A stretch of DNA of 50,079 bases from Streptosporangiales bacterium (GTDB taxonomy: Bacteria > Actinomycetota > Actinomycetes > Streptosporangiales > WHSR01). The notes below the pieces were generated by a model. It worked only from the letters and a program-made list of their open reading frames with translations, was not told the DNA's origin and ran no database searches. Location: contig WHSR01000030.1 of NCBI GenBank assembly GCA_009379995.1, forward strand, positions 1 to 50,079, written 5' to 3'. A program made the translations under genes and the position numbers. This document shows, one piece after another, positions 25,127 through 34,300 of the stretch. The stretch's first letter is position 1. Every line of letters starts with the position of its first letter.

Positions 25127-25208
25127 AGCCAATCGCGGGGATCGATGAGTTTGGGCGACGGGTCCGGTCTGTACGGGTGATCTCATTCGAAGAGCAGAAG
25201 GATCTCCC

Positions 25209-26723
25209 ATGTACGAGACCGTTGGATCGACCGGACGGGGCGCAGCGCCGACCACACGGGACGGCCGCTCCCGCTGGGTCGCGCTCGTGGTGCTCTGCGT
25301 CGGGATGCTGATGATCGTCCTCGACGTCACGGTGGTCAACGTGGCGCTCCCAGCCGTGCAGAGCGATCTCGGCTTCTCGCAGTCGAGCCTCGCCTGGGTC
25401 GTCAACGCCTATCTGATCGCCTTCGGCGGCCTGCTGCTGCTCGCCGGACGGCTCGGAGATCTCATGTCCCGCAGGGGCGTCTTCCTGGCCGGCCTGGGTG
25501 TGTTCACGGTGGCCTCGCTGCTGTGCGGGATCGCGCAGAGCCAGGAAGTACTGATCGCGGCACGTTTCGTCCAGGGAGTCGGCGGCGCGATGACCTCGGC
25601 GGTGATTCTGGGCATGATCGTCACGATGTTCCCCGAGCCCCGGGAACAGGCGAAGGCGATCGGCGTCTACGCGTTCGTCGCCTCCGCCGGCGGCTCGGTC
25701 GGGCTCCTCGCCGGAGGCGTGCTGACCCAGGTCCTCAACTGGCACTGGATCTTCTTCATCAACATCCCGATTGGCGTGGCGACCGCCGTGCTAGCGGTGC
25801 GGGTGCTCGAGAAGGACAAGGGCATCGGTTTCGGGCGCGGGGCCGACGTTCCGGGTGCGGTCCTGATCACCGGAGCGCTGATGCTCGGCGTCTACACGAT
25901 CGTCAAGCCGGCCGCCGAGTACGGCTGGACGGCCCCCCGCACGCTGGGCCTGGGCGCCGTCGCGCTGGCCCTGCTCGTGGCGTTCGTGGTGTGTGAGGCG
26001 ACGGCGGACAATCCCCTGGTGCCGCTGCGGATCTTCCGCTCGCGCAACGTCTCGGGCGCGAACGTGATCCAGGCGCTCGCCATCGCCGGGATGTTCGGGA
26101 TGTTCTTCCTCGGCGTGCTCTACCTGCAGGAAGTGCTTCGCTACGACGCGCTACAGACCGGCATGGCGTTCCTGCCCACCACCATCGTGATGGGGACGCT
26201 ATCGGTGCGGTACTCGGAACGGCTGATCATGCGCTTCGGCGCCCGGACGCTGCTCGTGCCCGGCCTCGTGCTGATCGCGGCGGGGCTCGCGTTGGTCGCG
26301 CGGGTGCCCGTGGACGGTAACTACGTGACCGACGTCCTGCCATCGACGCTCCTGATCGGCGCCGGCGTCGGCACCGCGTTCCCGGCTCTGGCGACGCTGG
26401 CCATGTCGGGTGCGACGCAGAGCGATGCGGGCCTTGCCTCCGGCTTGGTCAACACGACGGCGCAGGTGGGCGCGGCCCTCGGGCTCGCCGTACTGGCGAC
26501 CCTGTCGGCGACGCGCAGCGCGAACCTGCTCGCGAGCGGCGAGGAGACCATCGCCGCACTGACCGACGGGTACCGCCTGGGGTTCCTGATCGCGGCCTGC
26601 CTCGTCGTCGCCGCCATCGCGGTGGCCGTGACGGTGCTGCGGCCCGAGCGCCAGGCCGCGGAGGAGCCCGAGGCCGAGCGCGGGCCGGTCAGGCCGGAGC
26701 CCGCCTACTGCGACGCCGCCTAG
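25209..26723 (+). CDS. MFS drug transporter, DHA2 (EmrB/QacA) family
   Basis: A 504-residue 14-helix-type major facilitator. Helix 1 has LDVTVVNVALP, the first cytoplasmic loop is motif A (GRLGDLMSRRG), and motif C-like sequence appears in FVASAGGSVGLLAGGVL. AAGGA precedes the ATG. It follows GH95 by 82 nt on the same strand but its family exports drugs or metabolites, so a role in sugar uptake is unlikely. It is followed by a VOC protein, a frequent resistance partner. Confidence 0.93.
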   Translation: MYETVGSTGRGAAPTTRDGRSRWVALVVLCVGMLMIVLDVTVVNVALPAVQSDLGFSQSSLAWVVNAYLIAFGGLLLLAGRLGDLMSRRGVFLAGLGVFTVASLLCGIAQSQEVLIAARFVQGVGGAMTSAVILGMIVTMFPEPREQAKAIGVYAFVASAGGSVGLLAGGVLTQVLNWHWIFFINIPIGVATAVLAVRVLEKDKGIGFGRGADVPGAVLITGALMLGVYTIVKPAAEYGWTAPRTLGLGAVALALLVAFVVCEATADNPLVPLRIFRSRNVSGANVIQALAIAGMFGMFFLGVLYLQEVLRYDALQTGMAFLPTTIVMGTLSVRYSERLIMRFGARTLLVPGLVLIAAGLALVARVPVDGNYVTDVLPSTLLIGAGVGTAFPALATLAMSGATQSDAGLASGLVNTTAQVGAALGLAVLATLSATRSANLLASGEETIAALTDGYRLGFLIAACLVVAAIAVAVTVLRPERQAAEEPEAERGPVRPEPAYCDAA

Positions 26724-26779
26724 CGGCCGGAATAACGCCCGAATGACCCTGGTTTCGGCGGATCGAGGAGGCAACAACG

Positions 26780-27166
26780 ATGTCAGTCGACCTTAACCAC
26801 ACCATCGTCGCCGCCCGCGACAGGAAGGCAGCCGCCGAGTTCCTGGCCACCATCCTGGGACTGGAGGTCGGTGCCCCGTACGGCCCGTTCATTCCCGTCG
26901 AGACCAATAACGGCGTCACCCTGGACTTCATGGAAACCGGCGAGGACGAGATCGCCTCGCAGCACTACGCGTTCCTGGTGTCCGAGGAGGAGTTCGACGC
27001 GATCTTCGCGCGGATTCAGCAGGCCGGGATCACCCACTACGCCGACCCCGGCCACCGGCAGCCCGGGCAGATCAACCACAACGACGGCGGGCGCGGGACG
27101 TACTTCGACGACCCGAACGGCCACAACCTGGAGATCATCACCCGCCCCTACGGCAGCGGCGGGTAG
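26780..27166 (+). CDS. VOC-family protein (glyoxalase/bleomycin-resistance fold)
   Basis: A 128-residue single VOC module. It begins MSVDLNHTIVAARD, with His7 as a probable first metal ligand, and ends FDDPNGHNLEIITRP with the conserved terminal Glu ligand. GAGGAGG precedes the ATG. It sits 56 nt downstream of the DHA2 pump and could be co-expressed. Members act as metal-dependent lyases, dioxygenases or drug-binding proteins; the substrate cannot be assigned. Confidence 0.88.
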   Translation: MSVDLNHTIVAARDRKAAAEFLATILGLEVGAPYGPFIPVETNNGVTLDFMETGEDEIASQHYAFLVSEEEFDAIFARIQQAGITHYADPGHRQPGQINHNDGGRGTYFDDPNGHNLEIITRPYGSGG

Positions 27167-27185
27167 GAGGCCCGTACCACCGGGA

Positions 27186-28007
27186 TCACGCGTCGCTCCG
27201 CAGGAACTCCAGGAGCAGCTCGGTCAGCCGGTCGGGCGCCTCGACCGGGATCCAGTGGCCTATCCCGTCGAGGCGCTCGTACCGCCAGGACCCCTGTACA
27301 TACGCGGCGGAGCCGGTCATCTGCTCCTCGGTCAGGAACATGTCGCCGCTGCTCCATACGCCCAGCACAGGCCGGTCGACGGGCGGCGTCGGCGTGCCGC
27401 CCAGCCCGGCGAACGTCTCCGGTCGGATGTTGGCGCGGTACCAGTTCAGGGCGGCGGTGAGCGCGCCCGGCCGGGCCAGGTCGGCCACGTACCTGTCGAC
27501 GTCGCCGCCCGCGGCCATCTCACGGAGCAGCCGCCAGTCGTCGTACCGTAGCCCTTCCTCGGCGACGCCCTCGAACAGGAAGAACAGCATGTACCAGGAA
27601 CGCTGGCGCTGCTCCCAGCCCGCGGTGAAGAACCCCGCCGGGTGGCCGACCGACAGCGCGGCGAGCCGGTCGACGCGGTCCGGGACCATCATCGCGAGCA
27701 GCCACGCCAGGGCCGCACCCCAGTCGTGCCCGACGACGCTGGCCCGCTCGACGCCGAGCCGGTCCAGGATGCCGAGGACGTCGCCGGCCACCGTCACGAG
27801 GCCGTACGCCTTGACCTCGGCCGGCTTGTCCGACTCACCGAAGCCGCGCAGGTCCGGCGCGATCACCCGGTAGCCGGCCTCGGCCAGCGCCGGAACCTGG
27901 TGTCGCCAAAGCGCCGAGGAGTCGGGAAAGCCGTGCAGGAGGAGCACCGCAGGCCCCGCTCCCTCGTCGACCACCTGGAACGTCAGCCCGTTGGCCTCGA
28001 CCCGCAT
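27186..28007 (-). CDS. Alpha/beta hydrolase, epoxide-hydrolase-like
   Basis: A 273-residue alpha/beta hydrolase with an HGFPDS oxyanion loop (25-30), nucleophile Asp95 in VGHDWGAAL and catalytic His in GIGHWIPVE near the C-terminus. The Asp nucleophile and WxxH-type cap (SWYMLFFLFEGVAEE) fit soluble epoxide hydrolases or fluoroacetate dehalogenases. The longer frame to 28052 starts in the divergent spacer, so ATG 28007 was chosen. It is convergent with the VOC gene and divergent from another Asp-nucleophile hydrolase at 28097. Confidence 0.88.
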   Translation of the reverse strand: MRVEANGLTFQVVDEGAGPAVLLLHGFPDSSALWRHQVPALAEAGYRVIAPDLRGFGESDKPAEVKAYGLVTVAGDVLGILDRLGVERASVVGHDWGAALAWLLAMMVPDRVDRLAALSVGHPAGFFTAGWEQRQRSWYMLFFLFEGVAEEGLRYDDWRLLREMAAGGDVDRYVADLARPGALTAALNWYRANIRPETFAGLGGTPTPPVDRPVLGVWSSGDMFLTEEQMTGSAAYVQGSWRYERLDGIGHWIPVEAPDRLTELLLEFLRSDA

Positions 28008-28096
28008 CCCCCAACGCCCCTCTCCGGCTAAAGACCAGAATGGTGCGCTCACTCTAGCCTTCGCCTACCGGGGCTTGGGGGTGCAAAGGTGTTGCC

Positions 28097-28942
28097 ATGG
28101 TTTCGGTACGCGCCAGCTCACTGGCCGTGAACGGCCTCCGGGCTCCCCTCCTGGAGGCGGGACCCGCCGGCGCTGCCGAGGCGGTCGTGTTCGTGCACGG
28201 CAATCCGGGCTCTAGCCAGGACTGGCTGCCGCTCGTCGCGGAGGTCGGCACGTTCGCCCGGGCGGTCGCCTTCGACCAGCCCGGCTACGGAGGGGCGGAC
28301 AAGCCGACCGACTTCGACTACACGGTCGACGGCTACGCGGCCCACCTCGGCGGGGCGCTCGAGCAGCTCGGCGTCGAGCATGCGCATCTGGTGCTGCACG
28401 ACTTCGGCGGGCCGTGGGGTCTTGCCTGGGCGGCGGAGCATCCCGACGCCTTCCGCAGCGTCGTACTGATCAACACCGGGGTGTTCTTGGGGTACCGCTG
28501 GCACCTTCTGGCGAGGATCTGGCGGACCCCGGTGCTGGGTGAGCTGTTCATGGCGACGACTACCCGGGTGGCCTGGCGCATGATCCTGCGCGCCGGGAAC
28601 CGTCGCCCGCTCCCCAGGGAGTTCGTCGATCGCATGTACGACGACTTCGACAGCGAGACCAAGCGAGCCGTACTGCGGCTTTACCGGGCCACCGACGACC
28701 CCGCAGGCCTCTCGACCGAGCTGGCGGCGGAGCTTCGTCCGCTGGATCGGCCCGCGCTCGTGGTGTGGGGACGCCACGACCCGTACATACCGGTCGCGGT
28801 CGCCGAGCGGCAGGTCGAGGTGTTCCCCAGCGTGGAGACTGTGCTGCTCGACGCCGGGCACTGGCCGTTCGTGACCCATGCCGAGGATGCGGAGGCCGCG
28901 GTGATCCCGTTCCTGGAGCGGGTCACCACCGGCGGCGCTTGA
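28097..28942 (+). CDS. Alpha/beta hydrolase, haloalkane-dehalogenase-like
   Basis: A 281-residue alpha/beta hydrolase with oxyanion loop HGNPGSS (34-40), nucleophile Asp102 in LHDFGGPWG and catalytic His in DAGHWPF. The acidic member probably lies in VVWGRHDPYIP. The HGNPGSS loop and Asp nucleophile favour haloalkane dehalogenase or epoxide hydrolase chemistry over esterase. AAAGGTG precedes the ATG. A GST-like reductase follows 39 nt later, suggesting a two-gene unit for xenobiotic or quinone handling. Confidence 0.87.
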   Translation: MVSVRASSLAVNGLRAPLLEAGPAGAAEAVVFVHGNPGSSQDWLPLVAEVGTFARAVAFDQPGYGGADKPTDFDYTVDGYAAHLGGALEQLGVEHAHLVLHDFGGPWGLAWAAEHPDAFRSVVLINTGVFLGYRWHLLARIWRTPVLGELFMATTTRVAWRMILRAGNRRPLPREFVDRMYDDFDSETKRAVLRLYRATDDPAGLSTELAAELRPLDRPALVVWGRHDPYIPVAVAERQVEVFPSVETVLLDAGHWPFVTHAEDAEAAVIPFLERVTTGGA

Positions 28943-28981
28943 TGTAATGGGGGAAGCATCCCCCGCGGGAGGTGAACCCCG

Positions 28982-29974
28982 ATGGCCCAGACGACCGCAT
29001 CGGCACCGAGGTACGCGAGCCCCGTCGACTACGAGACGTACGGCCCGTACGGACCCGGCAGGGGGTTCGAGAAGGGCAGTACCTTCCAGCGCCCCCGCTA
29101 CCGGTTCCAGGGCCGGGTCACCGCGGACGGCTCCAGCGGCTATCCGGCCGAGCCGGGTCGCTACCACCTGTACATCGCCTGGGGCTGCCCGTGGGCGCAG
29201 CGCACCGCGATCGTCCGCAAGCTGAAGGCGCTGGAGGACGTGGTGTCGCTGTCGTACGTCGACGACGAGCGGGACGGGCGCGGCTGGGCGTTCCGGGAAC
29301 GGCGCGGCCCGGACCCGGTCAACGGCTTCACCTTCCTGCGGGAGGCGTACGAGGCGACCGAGCCGGGCTACGACGGGCACATCTCGGTGCCGACGCTGTG
29401 GGACCGGCAGACCGGACGGATCGTCAGCAACAACTTCCCGGACATCACCATCGACCTGGGTACGCAGTTCGACGCGTTTGGGGACGCCGAGGTCGACCTG
29501 TACCCCGTCGAGCTGCGGCCGGAGATCGACGCCCTGAACGAGCGCGTCTATACCTACGTCAACAACGGCACGTATCGCGTGGCCGGTGCAACGACCCAGG
29601 AGGACTACGAGGATCTCCGGCACCGGCTGATCGCGACCCTGGAGGAGCTGGAGGAGCGGCTGGCCGATCGGCGGTTCCTGTTCGGCGACCGGATCACCGA
29701 GGCCGACGTACGGCTGTGGCCGACGCTGGCCCGCTTCGACCTCGGCTACAACCCGATGGCGAAGATCAGCGAGCGTCGCCTGGTGGACTTCCCCAACCTG
29801 TGGGGCTACGCCCGGGACCTCTACGGGCAGCCCGCGTTCAAGGAGACCACCGACTTCTCCACCTTCCCCCGCTCCGGTCGGGGACCCAACCCCAGCTTCT
29901 TCAACGACGCCGACTGGCGCATTACGGTGGAGCCGTACCTGGCCGACTGGGACACCCCCCACGGCCGGGCCTAG
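28982..29974 (+). CDS. Glutathione S-transferase-like, glutathionyl-hydroquinone reductase type
   Basis: A 330-residue Xi-class GST-like protein (YqjG/ECM4/PcpF family). The catalytic Cys69 is in WGCPWAQRT; SVPTLWDRQTGRIVSNNFPDI gives the cis-Pro and thiol-binding region; the C-terminal helical domain has RLADRRFLFGDRITEADVRLWPTL. Family members reduce glutathionyl-hydroquinones; most actinomycetes use mycothiol, so the physiological thiol may differ. GGGAGGTGA precedes the ATG. A small ggggga-agca-tccccc hairpin (28949-28964) precedes the ribosome site. Confidence 0.9.
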   Translation: MAQTTASAPRYASPVDYETYGPYGPGRGFEKGSTFQRPRYRFQGRVTADGSSGYPAEPGRYHLYIAWGCPWAQRTAIVRKLKALEDVVSLSYVDDERDGRGWAFRERRGPDPVNGFTFLREAYEATEPGYDGHISVPTLWDRQTGRIVSNNFPDITIDLGTQFDAFGDAEVDLYPVELRPEIDALNERVYTYVNNGTYRVAGATTQEDYEDLRHRLIATLEELEERLADRRFLFGDRITEADVRLWPTLARFDLGYNPMAKISERRLVDFPNLWGYARDLYGQPAFKETTDFSTFPRSGRGPNPSFFNDADWRITVEPYLADWDTPHGRA

Positions 29975-29986
29975 ACTCCTCTCCTT

Positions 29987-30042
29987 GCCGTGATCTTGCA
30001 GAAATTCAAATCCGCGGATTTGAATTTCTGCAAGATCACGGC
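29987..30042. terminator. Perfect 56-bp palindrome between convergent genes
   Basis: Two 28-nt arms (29987-30014, 30015-30042) are exact reverse complements with no spacer, centred on ccgcgg. The left arm begins gccgtgatcttgcag and is AT-richer than its surroundings. It starts 13 nt after the GST stop and includes the TGA of the minus-strand NB-ARC gene. Bidirectional termination is the likely job. Confidence 0.85.
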
Positions 30043-32285
30043 CGGAGGCGGGGGCGGGGGCGAAGGGCTAGCCGGGCGCGGATCTCCTCTGTGCGGGGAT
30101 GGCCGATCTCCTCGCCGAGTGCCAGCGCCTCGCGCCAGTGGTCCCGGGCGGTCTCCGTGTCGCCGGTTTGGCAAAGGGTTTGAGCGAGGTTGTCCAGCGT
30201 CTCGACTGTTGCACCGCGGTAGTCGGTCTGACGGAAGATGCTCAATGCTTGTCGATAACAATCCACGGCTTCGCCGAACCGCCGAAGACCGTGGCAGGCG
30301 CGGCCGAGGGAGTCTAGGGCTAGTGCTACCCGGGTCGAGTCGCTGATGCGTCGAAAAATGGCCAGGGCCTGTTCGCAGTAGGTCTCAGCCTCTACGAAAC
30401 GCCCAAGACCCACATGGACGTCGGCGAGGTTTCGGAGTGCGAGGCCCTCTGCCCACTGGTCGCCGAACTGGGGAAGGATGGCCAGGGCCTGCTGGATGCA
30501 GTCGACGGCCTCCGAGTAGCGCCGGAGATCCCCGTAGGCGTGGCCGAGATCGCTCAGCGTCGCGGCTTCGAGCCGCCGATCACCGAGTTCGCGGTAGATG
30601 GCCAAGGCCTGTTGGCGGAGCAGGACCGTTTCGTCGAGCCATCCCGGCCCGCTGATGAGGTCGAGCATCCACGCTTCACCGAACCGGTCGCGGATGCGTC
30701 GGGCCGCGGCGAGACCCAGTTGGCCGGTCTTGCCTACATCATCCCGGTAGCCACGGTGGTTAAGAAAGCATCCGGCGACCGCAGCCAGTTGCCAGGCGAG
30801 GCGATGCCGGCCAGCATCGGCGGCATGGCGGACCGCGGCGACGATGGCGGGGCGTTCGGTCTCCAACCACTCGCGTCCCTGGTCGTCGTTGGCGAAAGTA
30901 AGTGGATGGCGAGGCGAGGGCACTGCATCGGGGACGATGCGGTAGTGCGGATGTTGACGGTCGGCGGCGTGAGCGGTGTGCAGGTACCAGCCCAGCAGGC
31001 GCTCGGTGGCGGCGTTCCGGTCGTCCGGGGTCTCGTCGTGTTCGGCTCGTTCGTGGGCGTAGGCGCGGAGTAAGTCGTGGAACCGGTACCGGTCGCGGGC
31101 GGCGTGTTCTAGCAGGTGAACTTCGACGAGTCCGTCCAGCAGCCGCCGCGCTCGTCGGGGGTCGACGTCGGCCAGGGCTGCGGCTGCGTAGTTGCCGATG
31201 TCGGGTCCCGGATGCAGGCCGAGGAGCCGGAACATCCGGGCCTGGTCTGCCGGGAGGGCACGGTAGGACCAGGAGAACACGGCCCGCACTGCGGCCGGCT
31301 CGTCGTCGGCGATGCTGAGCTCGTCCAGCCGGTGCTGCTCGTCGGCAAGATCGGCGACCACGTCGGCCAACCGTGTGTGCGGGCGGGCGGTGGCGCGGTG
31401 CCCAGCGATCCGCAGGGCCAGCGGCAGCCGGGCGCAGATGCGGGCCAGGTCGACGACCGCGTCGGGCTCGGCGTCGACGCGCTCGGCGCCGATGATGGTG
31501 CGCAGCAGCGCGACGGCGTCGGCGAGCGGGAGCAGGTCGAGGCTGACCCGAATCGCGCCTGCGGTTACTGCGAGGCCGGAAAGGCTGGATCGGCTGGTCA
31601 CCAGCGCCAGACATCCCGGCGATCCGGGCAGCAGCGGCCGAACCTGCTCGGGGCTGTTGGCGTTGTCCAGAAGGAGGAGCGTCCGCCGTCCGTCCAGCAG
31701 TGAGCGGAACAGCGCCTCCACATCGTCGGGAATCCGCTCGGGCGGGATGTCCAGGGCACGCAGGAAGCCGTCGAGCACCTCGGCCGGGGTGGCCGGAGGT
31801 CCCGCGTCGTAGCCGCGCAGGTTCACGTACAACTGACCATCGGGGAAACGATGCTTCACCCGGTGCGCCCAGCACACCGCCAGGGTGGTCTTGCCCGCCC
31901 CGGCGGTGCCGTCGATCGCGGTGATCACCACGGCCGGCGGGCCGACCGCAGGCCCCGGCTCGTCCCCAGTCGCGAGGAGGGCGTCGAGGTGGGCGAGGTC
32001 GCTGGCCCGGCCGGTGAAGTCCGGGATCGTCGCCGGCAGCTGGCGGGGCACCGGAAGCGATCGGGCCGAGGGCGGGGGCAAGTGGACCTCGCGGGCCTGC
32101 ACCACCTGCCCGTGTACGGTGCCGGGCATCCGGTTGACCGTGCTGCCGGCGGCCTGCAGTGCAGCAGCAAGGGCCGGGTCGACAGCGATCTCCCGGTCCA
32201 GTAGCTCGCTCAGCGTCACCAGGCCGGTCCGGTCGCGACTCCGTCGGTCGCGAAAGGGCCGCACCAGCGCCGACCATGCCCTCAT
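30036..32285 (-). CDS. NB-ARC/TPR regulatory ATPase (AfsR-like, no SARP domain)
   Basis: A 749-residue STAND ATPase. A short N-terminal region contains TVHGQVVQAREVH (56-68), a linker motif seen before NB-ARC domains in actinomycetes. The P-loop is GTAGAGKTT (126-134) and Walker B LLLLD (203-207). A winged-helix/ARM region follows (about 330-480) and then tetratricopeptide repeats (about 560-740) with the pattern AL-IY-E-GDRR-EA-TL-LG. There is no OmpR-type DNA-binding domain as in AfsR. An in-frame stop three codons upstream of the ATG excludes a longer N-terminus. Ligand and output are unknown. GGTGAG precedes the start. Confidence 0.88.
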   Translation of the reverse strand: MRAWSALVRPFRDRRSRDRTGLVTLSELLDREIAVDPALAAALQAAGSTVNRMPGTVHGQVVQAREVHLPPPSARSLPVPRQLPATIPDFTGRASDLAHLDALLATGDEPGPAVGPPAVVITAIDGTAGAGKTTLAVCWAHRVKHRFPDGQLYVNLRGYDAGPPATPAEVLDGFLRALDIPPERIPDDVEALFRSLLDGRRTLLLLDNANSPEQVRPLLPGSPGCLALVTSRSSLSGLAVTAGAIRVSLDLLPLADAVALLRTIIGAERVDAEPDAVVDLARICARLPLALRIAGHRATARPHTRLADVVADLADEQHRLDELSIADDEPAAVRAVFSWSYRALPADQARMFRLLGLHPGPDIGNYAAAALADVDPRRARRLLDGLVEVHLLEHAARDRYRFHDLLRAYAHERAEHDETPDDRNAATERLLGWYLHTAHAADRQHPHYRIVPDAVPSPRHPLTFANDDQGREWLETERPAIVAAVRHAADAGRHRLAWQLAAVAGCFLNHRGYRDDVGKTGQLGLAAARRIRDRFGEAWMLDLISGPGWLDETVLLRQQALAIYRELGDRRLEAATLSDLGHAYGDLRRYSEAVDCIQQALAILPQFGDQWAEGLALRNLADVHVGLGRFVEAETYCEQALAIFRRISDSTRVALALDSLGRACHGLRRFGEAVDCYRQALSIFRQTDYRGATVETLDNLAQTLCQTGDTETARDHWREALALGEEIGHPRTEEIRARLALRPRPRLRP

Positions 32286-32404
32286 GGCTGCTCACCCGAC
32301 CCATGGGGGACCCATGTACGTGACCGGAAACACGCCTGACGCATTCCACGGTAACCAGATTCGGAGAACACTGCTATGCAGGCGTCGTCCGGTAGGGAGG
32401 ATTC

Positions 32405-34105
32405 ATGGCCGATCGGAAGCTGCGCAGCAACTACGACCCCGGCAGCCCGAGGTGGGCGACGCGCAGGGCGCAATGGAGGGCGCTCGGGCTTTCCGACGAG
32501 GACATGGAGAAGCCGAAGATCGCGGTGGTGAATTCTTCCTCGGATCTGGCCATCTGCTACAGCCATCTCGACGAAATAGCGAAGAAGACCAAGGAGGTCA
32601 TCAACCGGGCCGGCGGCATCGGGTTCGAGGTCCGTACCGCGGCGCCCGCCGACTTCATCACCAGCGCCGGGCACCGAGGTGGATACATTTTGGCCGGTCG
32701 CGACCTGATCGCCAACGACATCGAGGTGGCGGTGGAGGGCGCGCTGCTGGACGGCATGATGTGCCTGGCGTCCTGCGACAAGACAGCGCCGGGCCAGCTC
32801 ATGGCGGCCGGGCGGTTGAACATCCCGACAATCATCGTCGCCTGCGGATACCAACCCTGTGGCCAATATCGCGGCGAACACTGCGACATCGAGGACGTCT
32901 TTCTCAGCGCCAGCCATCTCGCGCAGGGGCGGATCACCCTTCCCGAGTTGGCCGAAATGAGCGACAACGCCGTCTGGGGTCCGGGTGTGTGCGCGGGGAT
33001 GGGTACGGCGAACTCGATGCACGTCGCGTGCGAGGCGCTCGGCATGGCGCTGCCCGGCGCCACGCCGGTGCTGGCGAACAGCCCGAAGATGTGGGCGGCG
33101 GTGGAGGCGTCGGGTAGGCGGATCGTAGAGATGGCGCTTGCGGATCTCCGGCCGCGTCACGTGCTGACGCCCGGCTCGTTCGCCAACGCCGCCATGGTGA
33201 TGCTCGCGGTGAGCGGCTCCATCAACACCGTGAAGCACCTGCAGGCGGTCGCCGAGGAAGCCGAGTGCGACGTCGACGTCTACCGGCTGTTCGAGCGGTA
33301 CGCCGACCGGGTGCCGTTGCTGGCGGCGGTCCGGCCCAACGGCGAGCACGCCATCGAAGACTTCGAGGCCGCCGGCGGCGCCCGGGCCGTAATGAAGCGG
33401 CTCGAAGATCTCCTGGACAGAGACGCGCTGACCGTGGGCGGACGGACGGTCGGCGAGATCCTCTCCAACGCCGGGGTCGACGACGGCGAGGTTATCCGTC
33501 CCGCCGACAGGCCGTACGGCCGCCGGCCCACCATCGTCGTGATACGCGGCAACCTGGCCCCAGCGGGCGGCATCGTCAAGCTGGCCGTCGCCGACGATCG
33601 CCGGCTTCAGTTCACCGGCCCGGCCAGGGTCTACGAGTCGCAGGACGAGGCCCTCGCCGGGCTGCGGAACGGTGAGATCCAAGCGGGCGATGTCGTCGTA
33701 CTCCGAGGTATCGGCCCGAAGGGCAGCCCAGGCATGGGTATGGCGTCGAGCCTGGTGTTCGGGCTGGACGGCGCGGGGCTGACCGGGCAGATAGCTGTCG
33801 TCACCGACGGCCAGCTGTCGGGGTTGGTCAACCGCGGGATCGTCGTCGGAGAGGTGTCTCCCGAGGCCGCCGGCGGAGGCTCTTTGGCGCTCGTGGAAGA
33901 CGGCGACCGGATCTCCATCGACGTGCTCCGCCGCTTCGTCGACCTCGACGTACCAGAGGACGAGCTGGCCGAACGGCGTGCACGCCAGGCTTCGGCGCCG
34001 AGCTCCGCGGAAAGGGGCTGGCTGTCCATCTACCGACGCCTGGTCAGGCCGCTGAACGAGGGAGCCGTTCTCGCTCCGCGCACGGAGCGGCAGCAGGTGC
34101 GCTGA
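32405..34105 (+). CDS. IlvD/Edd-family dehydratase
   Basis: A 566-residue iron-sulfur dehydratase. Three cluster cysteines are present: Cys51 (LAICYSHL), Cys124 (CDKTAPG) and Cys196 (PGVCAGMGTANSM), matching the family positions. The C-terminal beta-barrel has the catalytic Ser in TDGQLSG and VSPEAAGGG, although the usual His of VGHVSPEA is Glu here (VGEVSPEA). Candidates are dihydroxy-acid dehydratase (branched-chain amino acids) or a sugar-acid dehydratase; the divergent motifs and isolated position favour the latter or an uncharacterised substrate. GGGAGG precedes the ATG. Confidence 0.88.
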   Translation: MADRKLRSNYDPGSPRWATRRAQWRALGLSDEDMEKPKIAVVNSSSDLAICYSHLDEIAKKTKEVINRAGGIGFEVRTAAPADFITSAGHRGGYILAGRDLIANDIEVAVEGALLDGMMCLASCDKTAPGQLMAAGRLNIPTIIVACGYQPCGQYRGEHCDIEDVFLSASHLAQGRITLPELAEMSDNAVWGPGVCAGMGTANSMHVACEALGMALPGATPVLANSPKMWAAVEASGRRIVEMALADLRPRHVLTPGSFANAAMVMLAVSGSINTVKHLQAVAEEAECDVDVYRLFERYADRVPLLAAVRPNGEHAIEDFEAAGGARAVMKRLEDLLDRDALTVGGRTVGEILSNAGVDDGEVIRPADRPYGRRPTIVVIRGNLAPAGGIVKLAVADDRRLQFTGPARVYESQDEALAGLRNGEIQAGDVVVLRGIGPKGSPGMGMASSLVFGLDGAGLTGQIAVVTDGQLSGLVNRGIVVGEVSPEAAGGGSLALVEDGDRISIDVLRRFVDLDVPEDELAERRARQASAPSSAERGWLSIYRRLVRPLNEGAVLAPRTERQQVR

Positions 34106-34300
34106 GCTCGCTTGCCGGCCTACTGCCCGGTGCCGGCGTGATCGAATCGACTTCCTGAACATCCATCGACGAGCCGCCGAGCTCACGACGTCGATGATCT
34201 ACGACCGCCCCGACGCCGTTGTCCCGGCGATTCAGGACCTGCTCGACAGGGCAACCAGCCTCCGCTGAGGTGACGCGCCGGCCCTTGCCGGCCGAGCGGA
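34106..34300 (+). other. Intergenic stretch with a possible gene-end fragment
   Basis: One plus-strand frame reads IDFLNIHRRAAELTTSM, then YDRPDAVVPAIQDLLDRAT, and ends at TGA 34266-34268 without any start or ribosome site. The sequence has helix-like composition and could be the end of a lost gene, but I do not recognise the family. Nothing else is visible. Confidence 0.25.

Noticed and set aside
28949..28964. Small hairpin as a riboswitch or terminator
   Set aside because: Six-base stem only, directly ahead of the GST ribosome site, with no known aptamer features.
28118..29962. 614-residue minus-strand frame opposite the hydrolase and GST
   Set aside because: No motif and antisense to two clear genes.
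32282..34186. 634-residue minus-strand frame opposite the dehydratase
   Set aside because: Antisense shadow; the plus strand has an intact IlvD/Edd protein.
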